DNA of 64,000 nt, taken from CAZSBG01 sp964605145 (GTDB taxonomy: Bacteria > Zhuqueibacterota > Zhuqueibacteria > Thermofontimicrobiales > Thermofontimicrobiaceae). Numbering within the stretch: the first letter of the stretch is position 1; each line of letters starts with the position of its first letter. The position numbers and the translations under genes are program-made. This document shows, one piece after another, positions 53,563 through 63,251 of the stretch. The notes beneath the pieces are model-generated. The model searched no databases. It was not told the origin of the DNA and was given only the letters and a program-made list of their open reading frames with translations. The stretch is taken from NCBI GenBank assembly GCA_964605145.1, contig CAZSBG010000006.1:36396-100395 (forward strand). Reading direction: 5' to 3'.

Positions 53563-54475
53563 ATTGGCCCAAAATTTATTTGATGAACTGAAAAATCTTG
53601 TTACAGAGAAAGTCAATCCAGAAACACGCGATATCGATTCCAAAAATATTGAAGAGATTCTCAGGATAATTAATAATGAGGATAAAAAAATTCCCCATAT
53701 TGTCGAAAAGGAGATTCCTTATATTGAAAAGGCTGTGGAAATAGTGGTATCAGCATTTAAACAAGGTGGGCGATTAATTTATGTTGGCGCAGGGACAAGT
53801 GGCAGACTCGGGGTGTTGGATGCTTCTGAATGTCCGCCAACTTTTGGTACGAATCCTGAAATGGTGCAGGGTATCATTGCCGGCGGTTTTGCTGCGTTGG
53901 TAAGTGCCCAGGAAGGCGCTGAAGATAAAAAAGAAGTTGGCGCTGAGGATTTGATGGCTTTAAATTTCAATAAAAATGATGTGGCATGTGGTATAGCCGC
54001 CAGCCGAAGAACACCGTATGTTATCGGTGCCATCGAAAAGGCACGGGAAATTGGGGCGAAAACAATTTATGTAACGTGCACTCCCAGGGAAGAAATGAAT
54101 TTAAATGTAGATGTGTCTATTTGTCCGGTCGTCGGACCTGAGGTGATAATGGGTTCCACACGCATGAAGTCAGGCACTGCGCAGAAGTTGGTATTGAATA
54201 TGATTACCACATCATCCATGATTCGGTTGGGAAAAGTATATGGAAATATGATGGTCGATCTGCAGATGACTTCTAAAAAACTGGAAGAACGATCGAAAAG
54301 AACTGTAATGTTGGTGACTGGTGTTGATTATGAAAAAGCAGCGGAAGTTTTAAACGAAGCAGGCGGTCATGTAAAAACAGCGTTGGTCATGATATTAAAA
54401 GAAGTGAATAAAGAGACCGCACAGGAACACTTAAAACTGGCGAATGGGTTCGTTCGCGGCGCTCTGAAAATATAA
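53549..54475 (+). CDS. murQ: N-acetylmuramic acid 6-phosphate etherase
   Basis: A 308-residue SIS-domain enzyme that removes lactate from MurNAc-6-phosphate to give GlcNAc-6-phosphate in cell-wall recycling. Motifs include YVGAGTSGRLGVLDASECPPT, AGGFAALVSAQEGAED and GSTRMKSGTAQKLVLNM, all canonical. It should use the product of AnmK at 29.3 kb. The ATG at 53549 has AGGAAG four bases upstream; a TTG at 53564 preceded by GGAGGA, just past the rsmG stop, is a credible rival start. Confidence 0.96.
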   Translation: MEEYKLAQNLFDELKNLVTEKVNPETRDIDSKNIEEILRIINNEDKKIPHIVEKEIPYIEKAVEIVVSAFKQGGRLIYVGAGTSGRLGVLDASECPPTFGTNPEMVQGIIAGGFAALVSAQEGAEDKKEVGAEDLMALNFNKNDVACGIAASRRTPYVIGAIEKAREIGAKTIYVTCTPREEMNLNVDVSICPVVGPEVIMGSTRMKSGTAQKLVLNMITTSSMIRLGKVYGNMMVDLQMTSKKLEERSKRTVMLVTGVDYEKAAEVLNEAGGHVKTALVMILKEVNKETAQEHLKLANGFVRGALKI

Positions 54476-54485
54476 AGATTAAGAT

Positions 54486-57400
54486 ATGATTTTGGAAGAC
54501 ATAAAAAGTATCATATTAGAATCTCCCGGTTTAAAAAAAGTATTTGCTCAAGTTAAAACTGAATATCAAATTCAAATAAAAGGGCTTGCAGGGTCTCTCA
54601 AAGCCCTTTTTTTAGTTTTGCTGCATGAGAAAATCAAGAGACCTGTGATTTATATTTCAAGTGACAGTGAGCAAGAGGAAATTGTACGGGATGATCTTGA
54701 AGTGATGATGGAAAATAACGGCGTGATTTATGTACCAAAAATGTCCGATGCCTCATTTCGAGGTTTGGATTTGGATGCTGCCAAGAAAGGACAGTTATTA
54801 TCATCACTTGAGCAATTGGTAGAAGGCATACCCAATATTGTCATTATTCCATCTAAAAATTTATATCACAAAATTCCATCTGCAAAGTGGATTAAACAGC
54901 AAAGCCTTAAATTTGAGATCGGGAAAGAATATCATTTTGATGAGATAAAAGAGAATTTAGTTGATATGGGATTTAATCGCGAATCTATTGTTGAGGAGTG
55001 GGGAGAGATGAGTATCCGTGGCGGGATTATTGATGTTTATCCTTTTTCCAGCGATTATCCCTATCGCATTGAATTTTTTGGCAATATTATTGAATCGATA
55101 CGTGTTTTTGATCCAAAAAATCAGCTTTCTATTGACAGAGTAGGTGAACTCACTATTTATCCACAAATATCTGACGAACAGAATAATTTTAATGAAATAC
55201 CATTCGAATCGCTGCTTAATTTTTTTCAACATGACAGCATCATATTTTTTGACGAACCAGAGTTGATTAAAAAAGAATATGAGGAGTATTACAATTTCCT
55301 TCACAAACAGGAATTTCTAAATGATGATTCTGAATCAGAAATTGATGAATCAGAAAGATTGGTTCTTTGGGAAGATTTATTGAATAAAACAGAAAAATTT
55401 CAAACCATTTCACACAATAGTTTCTCTGGTTCGAAGAATGAAAAGCAGATCGATTTTTCATCACAACCCCAGGAATCACTTAAAGGAAATATCAAATTAC
55501 TTAAAAAGAAAATCGATTTATTCATCCGTTCGAAAGGGGAATCAGACCAAAAAATATTTTTTCTCTGTGGGAGTTCAGACCAGGTAGAGCGAATAACAGA
55601 CATTTTTGAAGAAGAAAAAATCGATCTTAATAGTTTAATTATTAAAGATTTGGCTCTTAATCAAGGATTTGTTTTTTCTGATGTTGGATTGGCTATTTTT
55701 ACAGATAATCAATTTTATGGCCGTTCAATGAGATGGCGCAAAAGAAAAAAACTTCCTAAGGGATTGACAATAAATGAATTAAGCTCGCTAAAAAGTGGGG
55801 ACTTTGTCGTTCATGTCGATCATGGAATTGGTCAATATCAGGGCTTGAAAAAAATTACTGTTCAGAAAAATGAGAGGGAATGCTTCAGTGTTAGTTATAG
55901 AGATGGTGATATGTTATATGTACCGTTGGAAAGAATGAATCGTATACAAAAATATTCAGCCAAAGAAGGTATGGTTCCTTCTCTTTCAAAACTTGGAAGC
56001 AAGGAATGGGATAAGCTAAAAAAGAGGACAAAAAAGCATATTAAGGAGATTGCAAACGATTTAATAGCCCTTTACGCTAATCGAAAAGCGCAATATGGAT
56101 TCACATTTTCAAAAGATACTTTATGGCAAAAAGAATTAGAAGCATCATTTGAGTTTGAAGACACACCTGACCAGAAAAAAGCAACCGAAGAAATAAAAGT
56201 TGATATGGAAAGTCGCTCTCCGATGGATCGACTGGTGTGCGGGGATGTTGGTTATGGAAAAACTGAAGTCGCGCTGCGAGCCGCATTCAAAGCAGTTGAA
56301 AATGGAAAGCAGGTTGCAGTGTTGGTGCCCACAACGATTCTTGCCCTACAGCATTACTCTTCATTTAAATCGAGACTGAAAAACTACCCGATAAAAATAG
56401 AAATGTTGTCCCGGTTCAGAACGAATTCCGAGCAAAAAATCATTGTGGAATGGTTGAAACTTGGTAAAGTAGACATCGTAATCGGAACGCATCGATTGCT
56501 GTCGAATGATATCGGTTTTAAAGATTTGGGTTTATTAATTGTCGATGAAGAACACAGATTTGGTGTGAGAAATAAAGAACGGATGAAAAAAATTCAGGTG
56601 AATGTCGACGTATTAAGCATGTCGGCGACACCCATTCCAAGAACGCTGAATATGGCAATGCTGGGTATTCGGGATATGTCCATGATCGCAACACCCCCAC
56701 GCGACCGAAGACCGATTCATACCGAGATCATTCAATTTGATAAAGAAATCATTCGTTCGGCGATATTAAAAGAAATCGAAAGAGGAGGTCAGGTATTTTT
56801 TGTCCATAACAGAGTTCAGTCGATCGAGGCTGTCGCAGATATGGTTCGGCGAATTGTACCTGAAGTGAGTGTTGCTGTTGCCCATGGACAAATGGATGAA
56901 AAGCAATTGGAAAAGGTGATGTGGAATTTTGCCGCAGAAAAATTTCAATGCCTCGTTTCAACAATGATAATCGAGTCCGGTCTGGATATCCCCAATGTAA
57001 ATACAATGATTATTAACCGCGCGGATCGATTCGGCCTTTCACAGCTTTATCAATTGCGGGGACGAGTGGGACGATCCAATCAATTGGCTTATGCGTATTT
57101 GTTGGTGCCGCCTTTCAAGTATTTGAAGCGAGATGCACTTAAGAGGCTGAGAACAATTGAAGAATTCACAGATTTGGGGGCAGGATTGAATATCGCCATG
57201 CGGGATCTTGAAATTCGTGGCGCCGGTAATATTTTAGGATCAGAGCAAAGCGGACACATTGTGGCATTGGGGTATGAGCTTTATACAAAAATTATCGGTG
57301 AGGCTGTAGAGGAATTAAAGTTGGAGCGCGAGGGAAAACAAATTCCTGAAGCACCCAAAACAGAAGAAACAAAAGTGGAGTTTAATTATGATGCATACTT

Positions 57401-57827
57401 ACCGGACGAATATATCGATCAAGCGGAAATAAAAGTGGATATTTATCGTAGAATGGCCATGGAAACTGATCTAAAAGCAATTGATGATATAAAGGAAGAG
57501 CTCATTGACCGATTTGGTAAATTACCGGAACCTGTTAAATATCTCATATATTTTATTAAACTTAAATTAATTGGAAACTCCATTGGCTTCAAATTGATTA
57601 AGATCACTAAAAAAGCATTAATTGCTTATTTTTTTGATAGTTTCACTGTGCCAGAGAATCGGGAACTTATGGAAAAAAAGATATGTTCAATAATGGAAAA
57701 AGCAAAGGATGCCACATTTCATTTTCTCCAAAAGGGAAAGGATGGTCTTGGCATTCATTTGACAATTCCAGTTGAAGAGAAAAACCCGGTAATCTACAGT
57801 AAAAACTTCTTGAAAAAGTTATTATAA
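54486..57827 (+). CDS. mfd: Transcription-repair coupling factor
   Basis: A 1113-residue DNA translocase that removes stalled RNA polymerase and recruits UvrA. UvrB-like homology spans about 1-330 (SIRGGIIDVYPF). The CarD-like polymerase-interacting domain starts near 436 (GDFVVHVDHGIGQYQGL). The RecG-like motor has Walker A GDVGYGKTE near 586, VDEEHRFGV near 686, SATPIPRTL and RGRVGRS. The TRCF C-terminal domain closes the protein. Size and order are normal. It starts ten bases after murQ. Confidence 0.98.
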   Translation: MILEDIKSIILESPGLKKVFAQVKTEYQIQIKGLAGSLKALFLVLLHEKIKRPVIYISSDSEQEEIVRDDLEVMMENNGVIYVPKMSDASFRGLDLDAAKKGQLLSSLEQLVEGIPNIVIIPSKNLYHKIPSAKWIKQQSLKFEIGKEYHFDEIKENLVDMGFNRESIVEEWGEMSIRGGIIDVYPFSSDYPYRIEFFGNIIESIRVFDPKNQLSIDRVGELTIYPQISDEQNNFNEIPFESLLNFFQHDSIIFFDEPELIKKEYEEYYNFLHKQEFLNDDSESEIDESERLVLWEDLLNKTEKFQTISHNSFSGSKNEKQIDFSSQPQESLKGNIKLLKKKIDLFIRSKGESDQKIFFLCGSSDQVERITDIFEEEKIDLNSLIIKDLALNQGFVFSDVGLAIFTDNQFYGRSMRWRKRKKLPKGLTINELSSLKSGDFVVHVDHGIGQYQGLKKITVQKNERECFSVSYRDGDMLYVPLERMNRIQKYSAKEGMVPSLSKLGSKEWDKLKKRTKKHIKEIANDLIALYANRKAQYGFTFSKDTLWQKELEASFEFEDTPDQKKATEEIKVDMESRSPMDRLVCGDVGYGKTEVALRAAFKAVENGKQVAVLVPTTILALQHYSSFKSRLKNYPIKIEMLSRFRTNSEQKIIVEWLKLGKVDIVIGTHRLLSNDIGFKDLGLLIVDEEHRFGVRNKERMKKIQVNVDVLSMSATPIPRTLNMAMLGIRDMSMIATPPRDRRPIHTEIIQFDKEIIRSAILKEIERGGQVFFVHNRVQSIEAVADMVRRIVPEVSVAVAHGQMDEKQLEKVMWNFAAEKFQCLVSTMIIESGLDIPNVNTMIINRADRFGLSQLYQLRGRVGRSNQLAYAYLLVPPFKYLKRDALKRLRTIEEFTDLGAGLNIAMRDLEIRGAGNILGSEQSGHIVALGYELYTKIIGEAVEELKLEREGKQIPEAPKTEETKVEFNYDAYLPDEYIDQAEIKVDIYRRMAMETDLKAIDDIKEELIDRFGKLPEPVKYLIYFIKLKLIGNSIGFKLIKITKKALIAYFFDSFTVPENRELMEKKICSIMEKAKDATFHFLQKGKDGLGIHLTIPVEEKNPVIYSKNFLKKLL

Positions 57828-57894
57828 ATATATACCTTTCATTTTCTAATTATAAACGAAAATTTGTTGCACCGGAAACATAGCGGAGGTAAGC

Positions 57895-59646
57895 ATGGTA
57901 TCCAAAAAAGTTATTTTATTCTTCTCCTTTCTACTTATGATGATATTATTTATGAATTGCAGTGAGGAAAAATCGACGTTAGTGGCAAGAGTGGGAGGAC
58001 GAAAAATTACTTTGAAGGAATTTGAAAAGGAATTTGGACGAGGCAAAAGCACTAAAGCAGCGCGAATGGCAAGTTTTGAGGAAAAAAAAGAACACTTGGA
58101 CCGAATAATTGCAAAGGAACTCAAAATTATAGATGCGTATCAACAGGGATTAAATGAAGATGAAAAATTACTGAATCAGGTTCGTGAGCGCGAACAAGGT
58201 ATTATGTTCAGAAGATTGATTGATAAAGAGGTGAGTGAGAAAGTGCTCCCTGAATCTGAAATTAAGGATTTCTATGAAAAAGCGAGTAAAGAGGTAAAGA
58301 TTCGCCAAATAGTGGTTAAGTTCGATCCAAACAATGAAGTACAAAAGCAGAATGCTTTTAAGAGAGCCAGGAAAATTGTAACCCGACTCAAGGATGAAGA
58401 ACAATTTACTAAATTGGCTGAAGAAGAATCAGATGACATTAATACAGCCAAAAAAGGTGGCGACAAAGGATATTTGAAGTGGGGACCAAAATCATCTGAA
58501 GATCCCATTTACAGCAAAGTATTCGATCTGAGATTGAATGAAATTTCTGACCCGATTGAAAAAGGGAATGCCTATTACATCATAAAAGTCGTTCATATCA
58601 GGAAATACCCTTCAGCGCCTTATGAACAGGAACGAGAACGAATTCGTCAAAGGATATTTTCCATGCGGCGCAATGATATCGAAGTAGCATACTATACATA
58701 TCTGGACGAGTTACGAAGAAAATATAAATTAGCCTTTATTGAACCAAATTTAACACTTTTTGTGAATAAATTAAACCAGCAGAATGCAGAGAACGGATCG
58801 GAGAAGCGAAAAAATACCATAGATTATTTTTCACCGAAAGAAATGCAATTGCCCCTTGCAATATTCACAAATGATAATATAGATATTTCTGATTTGGCCG
58901 GTGAAATAGATAAAATGCCAAGTCACAGACGTCCCCGATTGAAAAGTATATTGGAGGTTCAGAATTTTCTGAATTCAAGGATTATTCCCTTGCGTTTATT
59001 AGAGATGGAAGTGAAGGCGAAAAATATCGAAAATGATTCTCGCGTAAAGCAACAGATTAAGAGTTTCAAAGAAAATTTGATGATTAATACTATTCAAAAA
59101 ATTCAAGTTTATGATAAAATTGAAATCAACGATGATTTGGTTCGGCAGTATTATGAGGAAAATGATAGTGAATTCATGCATCCGGAAAGACGAGAAGTGA
59201 GAGAGATTTATGTCAAGGATGAAAAGTTAGCAAAGGATATTGTAAAAAAAGCAAGATCAGGATCCAATTTTGGTTACCTCTTCAGAAAATATAATGAAAA
59301 AGAGATGTTAGAAGAAAATGAAGGTAAATTGGGTTTAATTACTGCCGGACGCGGAGGAATCGGAAAAACTTCATTCGCTATTGAGATCGGTGGCGTGACT
59401 GACCCGATAAAACTTGGAAATGGTTATTCAATTATTAAAGTGCTTGGTAAAAAAGAGCCGGAAAAGAAGACATTTGAAGAAGCAAAACGAATAGCCAAGG
59501 CGAAATTTCGGCGTCTGAAAATAGATGAGCGGGAAAGTCAGTGGATTTCTGAGATGAAAGAAAAAGTCGATTTTGTTATCTTTGAGAATAATCTGGAAAA
59601 GGCGATGAAAAAGTATATCGGATCAGATATTCTCACTGTGAAATAA
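57895..59646 (+). CDS. Lipoprotein with two parvulin-type peptidyl-prolyl isomerase domains
   Basis: A 583-residue protein with a lipoprotein signal: a hydrophobic stretch then LFMNC, with Cys22 as the lipidated residue. A SurA/PrsA-like helical region is followed by one parvulin domain (about 135-235, VKIRQIVVKF, GGDKGYLKWGPKS) and another at about 425-525 (REVREIYVK, EGKLGLITAGRGGIG, GNGYSIIKVLG). It probably acts in the periplasm as a folding factor anchored to a membrane. GGAGG lies before the ATG. It begins a run of three such genes. Confidence 0.88.
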   Translation: MVSKKVILFFSFLLMMILFMNCSEEKSTLVARVGGRKITLKEFEKEFGRGKSTKAARMASFEEKKEHLDRIIAKELKIIDAYQQGLNEDEKLLNQVREREQGIMFRRLIDKEVSEKVLPESEIKDFYEKASKEVKIRQIVVKFDPNNEVQKQNAFKRARKIVTRLKDEEQFTKLAEEESDDINTAKKGGDKGYLKWGPKSSEDPIYSKVFDLRLNEISDPIEKGNAYYIIKVVHIRKYPSAPYEQERERIRQRIFSMRRNDIEVAYYTYLDELRRKYKLAFIEPNLTLFVNKLNQQNAENGSEKRKNTIDYFSPKEMQLPLAIFTNDNIDISDLAGEIDKMPSHRRPRLKSILEVQNFLNSRIIPLRLLEMEVKAKNIENDSRVKQQIKSFKENLMINTIQKIQVYDKIEINDDLVRQYYEENDSEFMHPERREVREIYVKDEKLAKDIVKKARSGSNFGYLFRKYNEKEMLEENEGKLGLITAGRGGIGKTSFAIEIGGVTDPIKLGNGYSIIKVLGKKEPEKKTFEEAKRIAKAKFRRLKIDERESQWISEMKEKVDFVIFENNLEKAMKKYIGSDILTVK

Positions 59647-59696
59647 TTTAGACTATCAACTAAAATTCATCTTCGATTGAGAGGAAAGTTTAAGAT

Positions 59697-60584
59697 ATGC
59701 TTCGAAATATAAAATTTATTCTGTTTGTAATTATTTTGACATTATTTGCATGCGAAAGAACAAATAAAAAACCTGAGAAAGTGATAGTGTCTGTTGGAGA
59801 GGGGTACCTGTCTCTGGAAAGAGTTAAAGCAGATATTCCTGCTTCAATTAGAAATAAAATTACACAGGAAAATGTCAATAATTATATTCAACAGTGGATT
59901 GAAAATGAACTGATTTATCGGGATGCGTTAAATAAAGAAATGGACAAAGATCCTGAGTTGGATTACGCGCTTGAGAAAGCAAAAAAGCATTTTCTTGTCA
60001 GTAAATACCTCGAAGCATATCTGAAAGAAGACAATCTTGCATTGGAAACAGAAGCAGTGCAATACTATGAAGAAAATAAGGATAGCTACGTTTTGGCAGA
60101 GGATCGGGTGAAGGCACTGCATATTCTGGTTGAAAACTATCAGGATGCAAGAGATGCGAGACGTCGTGTTGTGAATAATGGCGAGGATTTTGAAACTGTT
60201 GCAAAAGAAGTATCCCTGGATTTCTTTGATAAAAAAAGAATTGTGTTAGATTATTTTTCACAAGATGAAATTATACCTGAAATTTCTTCGTGGGCTTTTA
60301 GAAAACGGGTAGGTTCAGTTTCAGGACCGATTAAATCTGACTTTGGTTATCATATCGTCAAAATTATAGATAAAAGAAAAAAAGGGGGTGAGATCGAATT
60401 CGAAGAAGTGAAAGATGAAATTATTTCTCGAATCCGATTGATGAAGAAGACAGAAAAATACCGTGATTTGATAATTGAACTGAGAAACAAAATTAACATC
60501 AGAAAAGATGAAGAGTTATTGCAACAGCTTTTTGTAGATTCACTCTACGTGAAAGAAATTAAAAAAGATGAAGTTAAAGAATAA
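59697..60584 (+). CDS. Lipoprotein with one parvulin-type peptidyl-prolyl isomerase domain
   Basis: A 295-residue protein with a lipobox LFAC (Cys19). A helical N-terminal region, WIENELIYRDALNKEMDKDPE, is typical of SurA- and PrsA-like chaperones. One parvulin domain follows at about 140-230 (VKALHILVENYQDARDARRR, GPIKSDFGYHIVKIIDKR). It ends 13 bases before the start of the SurA gene. It may assist outer-membrane protein folding together with its neighbours. Confidence 0.87.
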   Translation: MLRNIKFILFVIILTLFACERTNKKPEKVIVSVGEGYLSLERVKADIPASIRNKITQENVNNYIQQWIENELIYRDALNKEMDKDPELDYALEKAKKHFLVSKYLEAYLKEDNLALETEAVQYYEENKDSYVLAEDRVKALHILVENYQDARDARRRVVNNGEDFETVAKEVSLDFFDKKRIVLDYFSQDEIIPEISSWAFRKRVGSVSGPIKSDFGYHIVKIIDKRKKGGEIEFEEVKDEIISRIRLMKKTEKYRDLIIELRNKINIRKDEELLQQLFVDSLYVKEIKKDEVKE

Positions 60585-60597
60585 CTTGGAGCATGTG

Positions 60598-61896
60598 ATG
60601 AGGAAAATAATTTTATTTTTTTGTTTACTACTAATTACAGCAAATCAGGTCAAGGCGCAACAGGTGCTGGATAGAATTGTTGCGGTAGTTGAAGATGAAA
60701 TAATATTATCTTCGGAGTTGACCCAATATTCAATGAACCTTGCTTTTCAATTGCGCATTGATCCACGAAAAGATACAGAGAAATTTAAAGAGCTTCAAAA
60801 AGAAACGCTGAATAATTTGATAAATCAAAAAATTCTTTTGGCGAAAGCAGAAGAAGATAGTATTCTGGTCGAAGATCGGCAGGTGGAGAGTGTTCTTGAA
60901 GAACAGGTCAATCGCATGATCGGACAAATGGGCGGATCGGTGAAAAAACTTGAAGAATACCTCGCTGCACCGCTCAGTAAAATTAAGCGAAATTTTCGAG
61001 AAGATGTGAGAAAAAATTTAAAGGTCGAAACACTTCGAAAAACCAAGTTTCAGGAAATTAGCATTAACAGGCGCGAGGTGGAAGAATTTTATAGGACAAT
61101 GAAAGATAGTTTGCCTGTATTGAAAGAGACTGTGGATATAAGCCATATTTTGCTGGAGGTAAGCGCCGGCAATAAATCTGAAATGGAAGCAAAAGAGAAA
61201 ATCGAAGGACTGTTAGAACGAATAAAAGCAGGCGAAAATTTCGAAGAGATTTGTCGGCAATATTCAGAGGATCCCGGTAGTAAGGCAAAGGGTGGTGAAA
61301 TTGGATTTATGCAGAGAGGCGATTTTGTTCCGGAATTCGAAGAAGTCGCATTCATGCTGGAGCCGGGGGAGTTGTCTGATATTGTAAAAACACGATTTGG
61401 TTTTCACATCATTCAATCCATCGAGCGACAGGGAGACAAGGTTAATGTAAGACATATTTTGATTCGATTGGAACCCACGACACAAGATGAACTGGAAACA
61501 GAGAAAAGGATATATGAAATCAGGCAGATGATAAATGAGCCCGACGTTACTTTTGAAGAGATTGCTAAAAAATATTCAGATGATGAAGAAAGCAAGGGCC
61601 AGGGGGGGCATCTGGGTTTATTTGAAGTCGAAAATCTCCAGGAAAAAGAGTTCAAAGCGGCTATCGCAAGTTTGAAACAGGGTGAAGTATCGGAACCATT
61701 TAAAACGAGATTCGGATGGCATATTTTGAAATTGAACTCCCGGGAAGACTCCCGAAAAATAACCATCGAAAAAGATTGGGAAGAAATTGAAAGCTGGGCG
61801 CTGAATATAAAACGCCAAGAAGAATTCGATAAATGGCTTGAAGAAATTAAAAAAGATATTTATGTTGATGTGAAGATCGAAAAAAGTGATATGTAA
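60598..61896 (+). CDS. surA: Periplasmic chaperone SurA
   Basis: A 432-residue exported protein with a signal peptide ending VKAQQ. The mature start VLDRIVAVVEDEIILSSELTQ is typical of SurA. Two parvulin domains follow (about 168-265 and 280-375), with EDPGSKAKGGEIGFMQRGD, RFGFHIIQ, VRHILIRL and RFGWHILKL. SurA guides unfolded barrel proteins to the Bam machine. The ATG at 60598 has TTGGAG six bases upstream; an in-frame ATG at 60568 lies inside the previous gene. Confidence 0.93.
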   Translation: MRKIILFFCLLLITANQVKAQQVLDRIVAVVEDEIILSSELTQYSMNLAFQLRIDPRKDTEKFKELQKETLNNLINQKILLAKAEEDSILVEDRQVESVLEEQVNRMIGQMGGSVKKLEEYLAAPLSKIKRNFREDVRKNLKVETLRKTKFQEISINRREVEEFYRTMKDSLPVLKETVDISHILLEVSAGNKSEMEAKEKIEGLLERIKAGENFEEICRQYSEDPGSKAKGGEIGFMQRGDFVPEFEEVAFMLEPGELSDIVKTRFGFHIIQSIERQGDKVNVRHILIRLEPTTQDELETEKRIYEIRQMINEPDVTFEEIAKKYSDDEESKGQGGHLGLFEVENLQEKEFKAAIASLKQGEVSEPFKTRFGWHILKLNSREDSRKITIEKDWEEIESWALNIKRQEEFDKWLEEIKKDIYVDVKIEKSDM

Positions 61897-61912
61897 TTCG
61901 ATTTTATTTTTT

Positions 61913-61954
61913 AAAGAAAAACAGCGATTCATATACGTATCGCTGTTTTTCTTT
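61913..61954 (+). terminator. Strong terminator after surA
   Basis: A perfect 16-bp stem (AAAGAAAAACAGCGAT with its complement) around a ten-base loop, with T-rich right arm. It lies 17 bases past the surA stop and ends the murQ-mfd-surA run. Confidence 0.88.
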
Positions 61955-62005
61955 GGGTAAAAGAACGCAATTTAATGAAATTTTTATTTTTAGAAAAAAT
62001 TTTAC

Positions 62006-62034
62006 TTGACAATGAAGTAAAAAAAAATTATTAT
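62006..62034 (+). promoter_or_regulatory. Strong sigma-70-like promoter for the 62108 lipoprotein gene
   Basis: TTGACA (62006-62011), a 17-base spacer that is A-rich, and TATTAT (62029-62034). The -35 is perfect and the -10 matches five of six. Transcription would start near 62041, giving a leader of about 65 bases. Confidence 0.8.
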
Positions 62035-62107
62035 TATAGCACAATTGTTTTGAAAGTAATAAACTAAAACCAATCATTCAGTGAAACTGAACATTTGGGG
62101 AGGGTTT

Positions 62108-62962
62108 ATGTCATTTAAGACCAATTTTTACATGGTTATCTTTACAGCAATATTGGTATTATCTTTCAGTTGTCAGAAAGTGGAACGCGAAAAATTCGAT
62201 GAAAAATTAGAAACCAAAATCGAATTCAATCCCATTGAAGAGCATGTCGGCGAAGATGACGTTCAAATTTCGGTTCATCTGGAATCCAACATTGGCCAAC
62301 CCAGTGCGAAGCTGTATTACCAGATAGATGGTGTTCAAATGGATGACGTATGGAGTGATCCTGTAAATTTAACGCCTCTGGAAGAAAATCTATTTGGTTA
62401 TACAATTCCTTCTCAGGACCGTGGAACGAGATTGAATTATTACCTCGAAATTACGACAGCGACAGGGACAAAAATTTATTTTCCCAGGAATGCGCCTGAA
62501 GAGGAGAGCTTCTACACGTTAACGTTCAAAGGTGAAGCGAATCGTATTTTGCTTGCCATTCATATCATCCTGATGGTGCTGGCTATTTTACTGTTCATTG
62601 CAGCTACCTACTATGCCTTCAAACATCTACAGAAACAACTACCTGTTGACAGAGCCTTGTGGTTATCTGTCATCGGTTTTTTGTTGTTTGTTGTTGGGAT
62701 CGTACCAATCGGTATGATTGTAGAATACCAGGTCTTCGGGTCGATCTTTCAGGGCTGGCCATTTGGGAGAGATGTTAATGATACCACAACACTTGTTATT
62801 TTTATTTACTGGTTCGTCAGCCTAATGATGATGAAAAATAAAATATTCAAAAAGGAAGAAAATAATCTGATCTCCGATAAAGGATTTGCTTCACTTGTGG
62901 TGATCGGAACGATTATCACTCTTGCCATGTATTTGGTCCCTCATGAGAATGTCAGATTTTAA
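62108..62962 (+). CDS. Membrane lipoprotein with three to four transmembrane helices
   Basis: A 284-residue protein of no family I can name. The signal peptide ends in a lipobox FSC; the cysteine is near residue 22. Residues about 35-150 are a beta-rich extracytoplasmic domain (SAKLYYQIDGVQMDDVW, LNYYLEITTATG). Then come helices near 155-178, 190-212, 230-248 and 262-278, with short loops. GGGGAGG before the ATG at 62108 fixes this start over one at 62081. It is transcribed alone from a strong promoter and ended by a terminator, so it is probably well expressed. Confidence 0.75.
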   Translation: MSFKTNFYMVIFTAILVLSFSCQKVEREKFDEKLETKIEFNPIEEHVGEDDVQISVHLESNIGQPSAKLYYQIDGVQMDDVWSDPVNLTPLEENLFGYTIPSQDRGTRLNYYLEITTATGTKIYFPRNAPEEESFYTLTFKGEANRILLAIHIILMVLAILLFIAATYYAFKHLQKQLPVDRALWLSVIGFLLFVVGIVPIGMIVEYQVFGSIFQGWPFGRDVNDTTTLVIFIYWFVSLMMMKNKIFKKEENNLISDKGFASLVVIGTIITLAMYLVPHENVRF

Positions 62963-62989
62963 AAGCCAATAAATTTCCTCGAATACGAA

Positions 62990-63026
62990 AGCCCTTTGGT
63001 GGAATACCGAAGGGCTGCTTTTTTTT
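62990..63026 (+). terminator. Rho-independent terminator
   Basis: AGCCCTTTGG pairs with CCGAAGGGCT (one G-U pair) across a seven-base loop, followed by GC and a run of eight T. It lies 28 bases past the stop of the membrane lipoprotein gene. Confidence 0.88.
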
Positions 63027-63196
63027 ACCTAACATGCGGACAGTATAAATTCAGGATAGCTTCTTAACTTTATAGGATTTGAAAAGAATTTGTGTCGATA
63101 TTGTAAATTTATTTATAGGAACAGAAAAATTTATTAATACGTTTAATAATGTTGTTGTTAAATCAGGATGGATAGTCTAAGCAATTTTAGAAATTG

Positions 63197-63234
63197 ATCC
63201 ATTTCGCTGTCCTCAAAAATTGAGCGCGATGGAT
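63197..63234 (+). other. Leader hairpin upstream of the DUF4159 gene
   Basis: ATCCAT pairs with ATGGAT, CGC with GCG and CTCAA with TTGAG around an AAA loop, with small internal bulges. It ends 17 bases before the ATG and next to the ribosome site. No T-run follows. Confidence 0.35.
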
Positions 63235-63251
63235 GGATTATGAGGTAAATA

